DNA of 64,000 bases from Paramecium pentaurelia (lineage: Eukaryota > Ciliophora > Oligohymenophorea > Peniculida > Parameciidae). Under the pieces are notes generated by a model. The model saw only the letters and a list, made by a program, of their open reading frames with translations. It did no database searches and was not told where the DNA came from. The DNA is taken from positions 372,001 to 436,000 of the forward strand of contig CAJJDO010000090.1 of NCBI GenBank assembly GCA_905183005.1. Direction: 5' to 3'. Position numbers and translations under genes: made by a program. Shown piece by piece: positions 48,794-60,991 of the stretch. Position 1 is the first letter of the stretch. The number at the start of each line of letters is the position of its first letter.

Positions 48794-49465
48794 ATGACAA
48801 CTTATAAAATTTTGGCTTTACCTGGATGGGAAAATGATGGATTCATTTTGAAAAAACACATGGGAGAGTTACATAATTTGATCTCTAAATATGTAGAAAT
48901 TGAGTATCTAGATCCTCCCTATGATGTCTCAAAAAGTATGTTTCCCCTTCCACCTTTATTAGACACTTAAGGAAGTAATCAGATCTAATTAATGTATAGG
49001 AAAAGTTTATAGATGGGGGAATTACTATTTAGACATGTCAGACGACATTGAAAAAATAAAAAATAGAATTCTTTAAAATCCAAAGATTATCGGGTTGATG
49101 GGATTCTCATAAGGGGTCTTTATAATTGGAGAAATCGGATAACTAGCTCATACAGATTTACAATTAGCTAAATAACTTAGGTTTCTGATTTGCTTTTCAT
49201 CTAATGGAATTAAACCTAGAAAAATTCACTATGATAAGAAAAATCTAATTACTATACCTACACTTCAAACTATAGGTTCAAAGGATTTTGCTTACTTAGA
49301 ATCAATTATTTAAACAACAGAATATTTGAATTCTCAAGTTATTTGGACAGAAGCAAGTATTTTAGAATGCTAAATTTAGCTCATAGAGTACCAATTTTAA
49401 ATTATGATTAGAAAATTGAGTTAGCAAATTTTATTTCTAATAAATTAGATCAACCTAAATTATGA
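48794..49465 (+). CDS. FSH1/OVCA2-type serine hydrolase
   Basis: 200 residues after three introns (48936-48962, 48994-49012 of only 19 nt, 49357-49379). Alpha/beta hydrolase of the family with yeast FSH1 and human OVCA2. It begins MTTYKILALPGWENDGFILK (the family's LCLHGxxQNGxxF motif), has the nucleophile elbow LMGFSQGVFIIGEIG (Ser in GFSQG), an IPTLQTIGSKD strand with the acid, and after the last intron HRVPILNYDQKI with the expected catalytic His. All three triad positions are present. Likely a small cytosolic esterase; substrate unknown. Length (about 200-240) is normal. Confidence 0.85.
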
Positions 49466-49482
49466 ATAAATAGAAAATAATG

Positions 49483-51903
49483 TTTATGTATATATATTAG
49501 TTATTTCGATTTCATTCAAAAATTTAATTATATATATATATTTTAAATTAGCATATAATAAACTTCATATCATTATATATGCAAGGCCCCTGTTAAGATG
49601 TTATAATTTTTGTATTTAGGTCTCAGCTATTGGAATGAGGAATCTATTATCTCAATTGGCTGAGGTAGAGATTTCTTTGACTGTTTTGATTTTGGAGTTT
49701 ATGTTTTACTTTGATGTATGTAAGAGTATCCAGGACCTTCTTGATGAAGGGGATTGATGAATTATTTAGATTTCTTTGATTATTTTGATTGTTTGGAAGA
49801 TTATGAGAGTGGTGTCTTTAAAGGTGTTTAAACATGTTATTATGGTCTAATCACTTGATTAGAAATTTGATTTGGATTATAAGTTTACTCTTATTGGAGT
49901 TACTACTATTACAATTACTAATATTTCATCAAATCCTAATCGAGCAGATGCAATTATTTATTCCTTTCTTATGCTTAATAGTTGTCTGAATATATATGAG
50001 GGAGTTTATGTTGACCGTTATCAGATAATTTAATATTATATGATTCTAAGGATGAACTATGGCCGATTTATCTTCTTTAGTTTGATAATTCATAATTATC
50101 ATTCTCATATTACTTATGCATATTGTAGTCCTTTAATTTGTTTTCTAATATCTTTTGCTTTTCAAAAGCAATTTTCTGTTCTACTCTTAATCTTTCTTCT
50201 TGTTTTTTGGCTTGAATTTCTAGTATTTTTCTTTTCTTTTCCTCTAATTACTTATTTAATTCAATTTAGTATGATTATGCCTCTCCTCTCTAAACTTAAA
50301 CTAATTAATCTGGATCAGTTTCTTGAACTTTCAATAACTTAGATTTGATTGATTATTTTTAGTTCAATTTTTATTGGATGGCAAAATCATAATTTTCGCG
50401 TAATTTTTTAGAATCTTCATCCTTAAGGATTTTGATTCTTTCTAAACTTTTAATCTCCTTTAATTTTTCCTACTTAATGTCTTCTTATTCGAGTAATAAA
50501 CTTTAATATGACCTCTCTTGATTCATTTTTTTTCGAATTAATAAATGATTGAGATTCTCTAAACTAGTTTCTATTTGCTTTATTTTTCTTTGTTCCATTT
50601 CTTTTAATTTCTTTGATTCTCTTTACCTAAGAGTTTCTAACATCAAAGATTCTAATTACTAGTCTTATTGATGTAAAATTATTCTTTTTTATNTTTATGT
50701 ATATATATTAGTTATTTCGATTTCATTCAAAAATTTAATTATATATATATATTTTAAATTAGCATATAATAAACTTCATATCATTATATATGCAAGGCCC
50801 CTGTTAAGATGTTATAATTTTTGTATTTAGGTCTCAGCTATTGGAATGAGGAATCTATTATCTCAATTGGCTGAGGTAGAGATTTCTTTGACTGTTTTGA
50901 TTTTGGAGTTTATGTTTTACTTTGATGTATGTAAGAGTATCCAGGACCTTCTTGATGAAGGGGATTGATGAATTATTTAGATTTCTTTGATTATTTTGAT
51001 TGTTTGGAAGATTATGAGAGTGGTGTCTTTAAAGGTGTTTAAACATGTTATTATGGTCTAATCACTTGATTAGAAATTTGATTTGGATTATAAGTTTACT
51101 CTTATTGGAGTTACTACTATTACAATTACTAATATTTCATCAAATCCTAATCGAGCAGATGCAATTATTTATTCCTTTCTTATGCTTAATAGTTGTCTGA
51201 ATATATATGAGGGAGTTTATGTTGACCGTTATCAGATAATTTAATATTATATGATTCTAAGGATGAACTATGGCCGATTTATCTTCTTTAGTTTGATAAT
51301 TCATAATTATCATTCTCATATTACTTATGCATATTGTAGTCCTTTAATTTGTTTTCTAATATCTTTTGCTTTTCAAAAGCAATTTTCTGTTCTACTCTTA
51401 ATCTTTCTTCTTGTTTTTTGGCTTGAATTTCTAGTATTTTTCTTTTCTTTTCCTCTAATTACTTATTTAATTCAATTTAGTATGATTATGCCTCTCCTCT
51501 CTAAACTTAAACTAATTAATCTGGATCAGTTTCTTGAACTTTCAATAACTTAGATTTGATTGATTATTTTTAGTTCAATTTTTATTGGATGGCAAAATCA
51601 TAATTTTCGCGTAATTTTTTAGAATCTTCATCCTTAAGGATTTTGATTCTTTCTAAACTTTTAATCTCCTTTAATTTTTCCTACTTAATGTCTTCTTATT
51701 CGAGTAATAAACTTTAATATGACCTCTCTTGATTCATTTTTTTTCGAATTAATAAATGATTGAGATTCTCTAAACTAGTTTCTATTTGCTTTATTTTTCT
51801 TTGTTCCATTTCTTTTAATTTCTTTGATTCTCTTTACCTAAGAGTTTCTAACATCAAAGATTCTAATTACTAGTCTTATTGATGTAAAATTATTCTTTTT
51901 TAT
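49483..51903. repeat. Assembly overlap 6 around N at 50693
   Basis: Bases 49483-50692 recur as 50694-51903 (1,210 bp, offset 1,211). It duplicates the C-terminal nine-tenths of the coiled-coil gene. Confidence 0.92.
49570..50692 (-). CDS. Artefactual partial copy of the coiled-coil gene
   Basis: Same sequence as 50781-51903. It has the stop codon but lacks the first 149 coding bases because the contig ends at the N. Confidence 0.8.
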
Positions 51904-52052
51904 TATTTCAATTTCATGTCTGTTTCCAATTCTTCTTTATACCTCTGCTTTCTCTACTATTAATCAAATTTTTATTGATTCTCATTTAATACTTTTTCAG
52001 CCATTTGTTTCTGAACTATCCCAGCCCATTAATGAGACAGTTATTAACTCAT
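50781..52052 (-). CDS. Gln-rich coiled-coil protein
   Basis: Uninterrupted 423-residue protein. Residues 15-230 are almost entirely charged helix with heptad character (ETLRQRESKKLKEMEQRKIK, QLEEKKRKILEIQAKKQEER, FEKQKILENKLKDY), i.e. a long coiled coil. The C-terminal 180 residues are low-complexity, rich in Gln, Ser, Lys and Pro (QQLQQQQLQQEQ; SKQSKQSKKSKQ). It has no TM or signal segment and no recognised enzymatic domain. Such proteins are often cytoskeletal or basal-body components, but that is inference. The complete copy lies after the N at 50693. Confidence 0.75.
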
Positions 52053-53100
52053 TCTAACACTTATTATAATTTTTATATAAAATGGTAAATAATTTAAAAG
52101 ATTTCTTGGTAAAATTTATAAGAATATTTAATAATTTTAAAGATTTTATTGAAATAAATGATTTACGGTAAGAAACAGTTATGATAATTATTAAATGAAA
52201 AACATTGTTCTATGTTTATATAAATAATAATTATAACATTTTGAAAATTGAAATGTTAAAATTAACTATCTTTTCACATTAACCATTATGTTTTCATAAT
52301 AAATATGTGTAGTATTTAGCAATCTCTCAACAATAATCACAAAAATTAATTGACCGATCTTTTTATCATCAATAAATAAAAATAAAAAATCATATCGAAA
52401 TAATAATTTATCCGAAGACCACATAAAAGAAGAATTAAACCCTGCAGATTATTAGACAAAAAAGAAATAAGAGCAATATGCAGTTCATTCATTCAAAAAA
52501 TAATCGTGTAAATTGTTTAACAATTAAGGAATAACTGAAAGGAACACTACCTAAATTTTATTTTTAAGGAGTAGGTTCTCAACATACTCAAATGTAAAAT
52601 TATAACGAATACTCATTTAATATAAATTTCTTACCTAAACTTTTGTTCTCTAAAATTTCTGTAAAAACTTAAAAAATAAGGAAAGGAATTAAAGTTTATT
52701 TTAGTGAGAGGCTCTGAATCGAATGTAATGTAAATAATTTTGAATTCTGAATTTTTCCATTTCTGAATTTAATGATTTACAAGGATGTAGAGTAAATTAC
52801 TTAAAAATATTGAAATATTAGAAATACTTAAGTTCTTAATCCAAATTATTTAAAAATCGTGATTCATTTGAAATATTATTATATGAACAAAGTATGTATA
52901 TAATAGATTTACATTGTTCAAATTGAAGTTTCATCATTAAATAATTGAGTATAATAATTTGTATTTAGCGATATATAGAAATTTTTTTGATTAATACAAA
53001 ATATCAACTTAATTTATATTAGAAAATGTAGAAAATCCATGTTCTATAATATACAATTATAAAATTTTAAATTGATTTTTTTAATTAATATTAGTTAAGT
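52053..53100. other. Divergent intergenic region, about 1 kb
   Basis: Between the coiled-coil and carboxypeptidase starts; repeated from 53533 to 54484. Two overlapping minus-TGA frames of about 75-100 codons exist on the plus strand near 52310-52730 but in different phases and without domain signal, so I do not call a gene. Confidence 0.4.
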
Positions 53101-54915
53101 ATGAAGATTATTGTTACAATCACAACTTTTCTATCTCTATCCTTATCATTTTAAATAGGGGCTCATGAATCAGATATTGTAGATAATATAATGTTGAATC
53201 AAATTTTTAATATTAATTACTAAGGAGATTTGTAAGATTCAATTTTAATTTCTTAGGTATTCAGGATATTTAAAAGCTGATAAAGAGGGAACAACTTAAT
53301 TTTATTATTTATTTTATCCAGCTATAAATGATTCTCTAGAGAAACCTATAATATTATGGTTAAATGGAGGTCCTGGATGTTCATCTATTTAGGGGGCTTT
53401 TAATGAGAATGGTCCATTTGTATTTAAAGCTGGCACATCTGAATTTGAGTTGAACAAGTATTCATGGACAAATTTTGTATATATCTGACACAAACAACAT
53501 TTAGGCTAACATGATATATCTTGAGTCGCCANTTGAAATAAATGATTTACGGTAAGAAACAGTTATGATAATTATTAAATGAAAAACATTGTTCTATGTT
53601 TATATAAATAATAATTATAACATTTTGAAAATTGAAATGTTAAAATTAACTATCTTTTCACATTAACCATTATGTTTTCATAATAAATATGTGTAGTATT
53701 TAGCAATCTCTCAACAATAATCACAAAAATTAATTGACCGATCTTTTTATCATCAATAAATAAAAATAAAAAATCATATCGAAATAATAATTTATCCGAA
53801 GACCACATAAAAGAAGAATTAAACCCTGCAGATTATTAGACAAAAAAGAAATAAGAGCAATATGCAGTTCATTCATTCAAAAAATAATCGTGTAAATTGT
53901 TTAACAATTAAGGAATAACTGAAAGGAACACTACCTAAATTTTATTTTTAAGGAGTAGGTTCTCAACATACTCAAATGTAAAATTATAACGAATACTCAT
54001 TTAATATAAATTTCTTACCTAAACTTTTGTTCTCTAAAATTTCTGTAAAAACTTAAAAAATAAGGAAAGGAATTAAAGTTTATTTTAGTGAGAGGCTCTG
54101 AATCGAATGTAATGTAAATAATTTTGAATTCTGAATTTTTCCATTTCTGAATTTAATGATTTACAAGGATGTAGAGTAAATTACTTAAAAATATTGAAAT
54201 ATTAGAAATACTTAAGTTCTTAATCCAAATTATTTAAAAATCGTGATTCATTTGAAATATTATTATATGAACAAAGTATGTATATAATAGATTTACATTG
54301 TTCAAATTGAAGTTTCATCATTAAATAATTGAGTATAATAATTTGTATTTAGCGATATATAGAAATTTTTTTGATTAATACAAAATATCAACTTAATTTA
54401 TATTAGAAAATGTAGAAAATCCATGTTCTATAATATACAATTATAAAATTTTAAATTGATTTTTTTAATTAATATTAGTTAAGTATGAAGATTATTGTTA
54501 CAATCACAACTTTTCTATCTCTATCCTTATCATTTTAAATAGGGGCTCATGAATCAGATATTGTAGATAATATAATGTTGAATCAAATTTTTAATATTAA
54601 TTACTAAGGAGATTTGTAAGATTCAATTTTAATTTCTTAGGTATTCAGGATATTTAAAAGCTGATAAAGAGGGAACAACTTAATTTTATTATTTATTTTA
54701 TCCAGCTATAAATGATTCTCTAGAGAAACCTATAATATTATGGTTAAATGGAGGTCCTGGATGTTCATCTATTTAGGGGGCTTTTAATGAGAATGGTCCA
54801 TTTGTATTTAAAGCTGGCACATCTGAATTTGAGTTGAACAAGTATTCATGGACAAATTTTGTATATATCTGACACAAACAACATTTAGGCTAACATGATA
54901 TATCTTGAGTCGCCA
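52149..54915. repeat. Assembly overlap 7 around N at 53532
   Basis: Bases 52149-53531 recur as 53533-54915 (1,383 bp, offset 1,384). It duplicates the upstream region and the first 431 bases of the carboxypeptidase gene. Confidence 0.92.
53101..53531 (+). CDS. Artefactual 5' copy of the serine carboxypeptidase
   Basis: Same sequence as 54485-54915: signal peptide and first substrate-binding motif, cut at the contig end before the catalytic Ser. Confidence 0.8.
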
Positions 54916-56005
54916 ATATCAGTTGGTTTTTCTTATGGCCCTTAAGTGGAATAGTCAGATGAATCAACTGCTAAATACAACCTTCAAGCCTTAATTGACT
55001 TTTTTAATAAATTTCCTGAGTATAAAAAACTGCCATTTTTTCTTGCTGGAGAATCATTTGGTGGAGTATATGTGCCAACTTTAACAAAAGAAATTATTGA
55101 TTATAATTCTCAATAAAGTGCTGATAATAGAATAAATTTATAAGGATTGGCTATTGGTAATGGGTGCACTGATCCTACTGAATGTACACATGAAGCTTGG
55201 TAATTCTAAATTCATGTTTTTCACTAAGTTGGAAGGCATAATTTTATAAGTGAGCAATTATATGAAAAAGTAAGAAGTGTTGAAAAATAATGTAATGAAG
55301 TCAAAACTGATATTTGTACATAAATATCAAAAGAGGTTGAAGAGCAAATTATAGGAAAAGATTAAAAAATTAAAGCTAACCAATACAATATGTATGGACC
55401 CTGCTACACCTATACCCCTGAAGGAAGTAAAATGGCATAAAGGTTTTTTGGTATGAGATAATATACTGAGGATGCAGATATTCCAGCTTGTGCTGATATT
55501 TAAGGATTATATCATCATTTAAGGTCGAATAAAGTTCGGAATGTATAATATGATTATATATGAGCTATTACATATAAAAGTCGAATCACCAGAATGGGAA
55601 GTATGCTCAAGAAAATTTGTTGATTATAAAGAAAATCCTAAAGGATCTTACTATTTATATAAAGAAATTCTAAAAAATTAAATTAGAGTCTTGATATATA
55701 GTGGTGATGTTGATGCTGTTGTTCCTGTTACAGGCACAATGTTTTGGATTAATAAATTGTAGACAGAATTATGTAACTTATTAATACCTATAATAACAGC
55801 TTTGTTAACTTTAAGTCCTTGGAGACCTTGGTATGTAGAGGGTTAGAGAGAAGTTGATCCAAATTAAAACGCTGGCTATGTCTTAGATTTAGATGGATTA
55901 ACATTTATGACTATAAGAAATGCTGGTCATATGGTACCGCTAGATAAAAGAGAAGAGGCTGAAATATTTATGGAGAAGTTTGTAAAAAAAGAATACTTTC
56001 CATGA
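54485..56005 (+). CDS. Serine carboxypeptidase (peptidase family S10)
   Basis: 472 residues after introns 54616-54640, 54861-54888, 55543-55564 (ends GAG) and probably 55773-55799. It removes C-terminal residues from peptides at acid pH, usually in lysosomes or after secretion. An N-terminal signal peptide is clear (MKIIVTITTFLSLSLSFQ). Substrate motif PIILWLNGGPGCSSIQGAF, catalytic Ser in FLAGESFGGVYVP, Asp in VLIYSGDVDAVVPVTGT and His in TIRNAGHMVPLDKREEAE are all present, with the usual PWRPWYVEGQ before the His. The fourth intron is a multiple of three, so the protein reads through either way. Digestive S10 enzymes are abundant in phagotrophic ciliates. Confidence 0.95.
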
Positions 56006-57139
56006 AATAATTGATTTATTAAGTTGTAGCTTATAAAAAATCGATTGGTTCTTTATTAATTAAGATTATTCATTCATCTTTAGTGACTATAGATACTTAA
56101 TTCTTCTCATCTTTTCAGAAAGAACATAAGTGTTATTTAGATAAAATTTTTTGAATTACTCTAACAATTTATTTTAATTTAAATGATTAAATACTATTAT
56201 TTGAGATATTAACATAATTAAAGTATATTTGTGTCAAAAAAAAGAGACTTAACATTAATATAATAAGGCAGAAAAAAATTAAACTAAATTCAGGCATTGA
56301 TTTGTGGAATTAATATCCTTATTACTAGGTATTTTTTGACCATAGTGAGAACCTTAATTTTTAATAAATAGAATTATTTTGATATCTCTATTAATAAGAG
56401 TAAGTATCTATCTTAACTTTATTGAGAATACCTATTTCAGTAATAATATAATTTTCATTTTATTTATTTACTTGCTCTTCTTTACAATAACATTTCCTTA
56501 TTTAAAAACTAATGATTACAAGTCGAACTAAATTAATTATGATAAGCTTTTATCAAAAATGTGTTCATGAAATTTATATTAAAAACTATTTTACTTATTT
56601 TTGAAAACTAGAAGTAAAATCTCTATTAAAATGAATAAATTCTACAATATTAAACTATATGTAATTACTAGGCTAAATTTTTTTTAACATTTTAAATTAT
56701 AAGTAATGCAAAGAGATAAACTTAGAATTATTTTCTATACTTACTCCTTTTTCGATTCAACTTAGATCTATTACAGAGATAATAGGTTTGTTGAATTGTT
56801 ATGAATACTTAAATGGAAATTATCATATTTGACAAGATTCATTTGACTATTATCAAAAGATATAAATTGATATTAGAATTTTATTATGATATGTTATTTT
56901 TCTCAAATAAATATTTTCAAATCTTACAATATTTTAATTCCATAACAGCAGAAAATGAAAAAAGGAACATTTTGTTATTCTTAATCTTCTTTATTTTTAT
57001 TTTTACTTTTTGATTAAGGAGCCATAAAAATATGCTGAAATAAAAATACATATATAACTAAAAATGAAAATAATGATTGTTGAGTACTATTATGTAAAAT
57101 TGGAAAAATAATGGAGGATTTTTTGATAATAAAAATAAA
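56006..57139. other. Gene-free stretch, about 1.1 kb
   Basis: Between two converging genes. AT-rich with many short frames in all phases; the longest plus-strand one near 56813-57013 is mostly hydrophobic low-complexity sequence and is not convincing. Confidence 0.4.
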
Positions 57140-57988
57140 TCATTTGCATGCAATTAAACCCTGAAGCATAATCTGATCAAATCTTCCAATAATTTTATCA
57201 AATGCTGTAATTAGTTTGGTAATCAAATATTAGAGTGGATCCATACTATTTTCTTCATCTAATTCTTTTTTTTAGCTATCAATAAATTCTTAGTGTTTTT
57301 TCTTAACCTTATCAGATGTTTTTTTATTTATTTCTTTTCGTTTTTCTTCTAAATCTTCTATTGCTCTATTCATACGAGTTTCTTTAGTAATGCTTTTTAA
57401 TCTTTACCATGTTAATAAATATTAAAATTTTTCTTAATTTTCTGGATTTTTAATAGTTTGAATTATTTTTTCAATTATAGTGTTAGAATTCACTTCTTAA
57501 ATCACTAAGTCTTAATATTGAATTAAAATTTCTTTCAATACATCAATAAAATTTTCATCCAATTCTTTATTGACTATGTTAATCTTATGAATCAAAGTTT
57601 TAAATTAATCACCGAATTCATCTTTTTTAATCAACTTATATTCAGTCTTATCAACCAATTTATCATTATCAAACTCGTACTTTCTTTTTTAATTTGATAA
57701 AAAAAAGAATTGTGGATCTTCTATTTATAAATCTACAAGAACTTTTTTCACATTTTCTGATGCTTCCGCCAACTACTCCTCATCAGCCTTTTTAGTTTTA
57801 GTTGGTCCAGTTTTGGTAATGTTTTTATAACTACTTTATTTGGCCAATAATGAGAATATTCTTTCACAATCAGAATCATCTGCTATATACTCATTCTCAT
57901 CATCTGAAGATCTTTATATTTCCACTCCTTCCTTTTGATCATCTTTACTTGGACGACCTGGTTTTACTCTTTTTTATCTATGACTCAT
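57140..57988 (-). CDS. Hypothetical charged protein with an AT-hook-like motif
   Basis: Uninterrupted 282-residue protein, very rich in Lys, Glu, Asp and Gln. The N-terminus MSHRQKRVKPGRPSKDDQ contains a GRP core flanked by basic residues, close to the AT-hook consensus for minor-groove DNA binding. An acidic serine patch follows (SSDDENEYIADDSDCE), then long helices (KETRMNRAIEDLEEKRKEIN, KVKKKHQEFIDSQKKELDEE). No catalytic domain or TM segment. Nuclear or chromatin role is inferred from the AT-hook only; a general helical protein is the alternative. Confidence 0.7.
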
Positions 57989-60900
57989 TTAATAATTTAA
58001 TGTGTAATAATTTTATTCATATTCACAGATTAAATACTCATTTATAATTGCAATTTATAAATTCTACTTTATTTTTCTAAGCAATTCACTAAAAGAAATA
58101 TACATTTTGCATGCAGTCTAAGTAGGAAATAAATTGAAAATAGTGCTCATGATTGTTAATAATTGAATTAATTTGTTTGTTATTTAAAAAATGATAGATT
58201 ACCAGAATATTTAGAGCTTCCTAAATAAACTATTTGGTGTTTGTTCAAAAAAAGTCAATACCGTGATTAATCATATTATCATTCTAATTATAATTCCTCA
58301 ATTAAATTAGAATATCTTATGATTTTGATTATGTCAGATTTTGTATTATTAGCATAAAGTGTTTAAACAAAATTTCTAAAAGTATTCAACTTGATCAAAA
58401 TTATTTTTATCCGAATGGATGATTAACAAAAGTTTTCACCGCTTTTAGAATAAATGGAAGATTCACTCTAAGTATCAATCAGAATTGAATAATTTTATAT
58501 AAAATCATATAATTTGTCTTCATATCTATAATGATATGATTTTACTTGTATTTTATAAACTCAGGTTTTAGAAAAGTTTAAGTTAAACAATCTTCAAGAA
58601 AATTCAAATAAACTTCTCTATATTTAATTAGAAATAAAAGAGAAAGAAATACTAAAGAATTTTAGAAATTTTAGTTCATCTTACAACTTTAGACTTCCAA
58701 CCAATTTTATGAGGATAATTTATTAGTCGATAGATTTGTCTACAAATTTATGTTCGAAAAAGTAAAATTATTGCATACTTAACTGATAGGCACTAATTTA
58801 ATAAAATGCTATTTTAAATTTAAACACATTGATATAAGTGAAATCAAATTGAATACTTTTCTTAATTGTAAATGGAAGAATATGAAAATACATGATTTGA
58901 GTAAATTATGTTGTTTTACACATCATATCCCTTAACTCAGGCATTCAGGGAAAATGATTCCCTTCATATTTTGGGCAGATTTAAGGGCCTCATTATTATA
59001 ACGTTAACAAACAATTTAACGTAAAAATATGAAAACATATAAAAATACCCCTAAAACCAGAATAAGTTATCAAAATGATTATCAGAACAATATAATTTTC
59101 ATTACAAAAATACATAAATCAAATCTTTAAGAAAGATATTAAAAAAATTTTTTATAATTCTTTTTAAAAAAGTTATAAAGTAAAACACCTTTGTAATAAG
59201 AAATTCCTTTCAAGAAAAATTCAAAGTTATTTATTTATCTATTTAATGTAAAAATTTTAGTATCATTTTGCTTTTGCGAACAGAAAATTTATGTTGATGA
59301 TAACTTTTATTCTGAAAGCAATTTTTGCATAATACTAGAAGTTAATCCAAAAAAACTGCAAATATTAAATATTGCTGAATTAATAGTTCCTTTAACAAAT
59401 TAAATTATCATTTACAATACTCCAATTATTGATAATTATTTTCATAAATCTTGTATTTATATTTATTTGTAGAATTTCTTTATTGCTATTCTTTTGGTAA
59501 TTGTTAATTCTTTCCAAAAGTGGCTTCATTAATAAATACCATAAAAAAGTCAATTATTCAAGATGAACACACGCACACTAAATAGTTTCTTTTTCTCTTG
59601 ATAAATTTGTTATTTTTTACAATTTTACATATTTATTTTTTTTTAATTATTGTAACGAACTAATTAAAAAAATCTATAAAAATCAAGGGATTTTTCAAAC
59701 AATCCTAAAATATTACTAAAGAAGTAATTATCCAAGATTTTGATTTTTTGAAAGTCTTAAGCTTTATTGATTAGGTTATAATCTATAACTCAATTACTAA
59801 ATTATTGCTAATAATTAAATATCTTATTAGAATATTCAATAGGAAATTAACATCTATTTCATTTAAATTTAGATTCGTTTATATTTACTATTTTACTATT
59901 TACAATTTGTTTAATACGATTTTTTTTGTAATTTCCTTATGAATCATAACCTTTTATCATCTTTTATAATGATTATTATTATTTTCATTTCATTTGAAAT
60001 TTATTACATTTTAATTGCATTTAGATCTAATTCTTTGATGTTTTATAAGAGATGTTTTAATTTCTAATATTCCTTACAAATATTTAATTTATTTATCCTC
60101 AATAAAAAGTTTCATTTAGGAGGTTGAAAATTAGATTATTGATTAAGATCATAACAAAAATTGTTACTAGCTCGTTGGAATATAACCTTTAATTAATTTT
60201 AAATACCAGCTCAGGCTATTGTTATAAAGAGGAATTAGAGATATGGAAAAAATTTCAAATATTATGCTTTTCTCAAATGTTAGTTATTTAATAGATACCG
60301 AAAACAATTTTACCAATTTAAGCTTTTGTAATTAGATTATGCATGAATAATAATAAATAGATTTAATACTGTCTTAAAATCTCTATAAAAAGATTTGTAA
60401 AAAACTTAACATATTCATAATTTATCAATTTGATTACTGCAGTGGATTTTCAAAATATTTTATTCCTTTATTGTATTCTAGTCTCTTGCGATAATGACTT
60501 TTCAAACATAATAATAAGTGGATTTTATAAATATAAATATATATTATCTGTGTATTAAATATTGCTGCTGTCAAATCTCATAATCCATTCATGATTCAAA
60601 ATCAATAGTCTCTTGAATCTTTATCAAAACATAATATTTCAATATGGAGATTATGTTCTCCCTTAGACTCTTAAAATAACTCTGTAAAAAGATAGTAAAT
60701 TTTTAATTATAATTAATGATTTAATTTGATAAAAATGAGATTAATGAATGTAAGTCATGTAAAGCCTCCATAAATGATTTTCGTATACTCTTAAGCTTTA
60801 TGAAACTTTAAAATTTAATCAAACAAGAATACTTACAAAAACTGACAAATGGTAATAAATTCTTAAAATTTATTGTGAAAAAAAAAATATAACACCTAAT

Positions 60901-60991
60901 TTAAATTGTAAAATGTAACAAAAAACTACAAAACATAAGGGAAAATAATATAATATTTAAAAACTTGGAAGAACCTAATAAAAAATAATTA
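57989..60991. other. Gene-poor region, about 3 kb
   Basis: Unusually long gap for this gene-dense DNA. A plus-strand frame from ATG 58415 (MDDQQKFSPLLEQMEDSLQV) to TGA 58784 has an in-frame TGA at 58532 that no ordinary short intron removes; it could be a decayed gene. From about 59000 to 60990 I see only AT-rich sequence. The last part (60204-60991) is repeated after the N at 61293. Confidence 0.4.

Noticed and set aside
50040..51553. Plus-strand hydrophobic frames of about 100 codons at 50040-50342 and 51251-51553
   Set aside because: They are antisense shadows of the Gln/Lys-rich coiled-coil gene on the minus strand.
52310..52730. Small plus-strand gene upstream of the carboxypeptidase
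   Set aside because: Two different frames are open over the same stretch, none shows a domain, and chance frames of this size are expected when TGA is the only stop.
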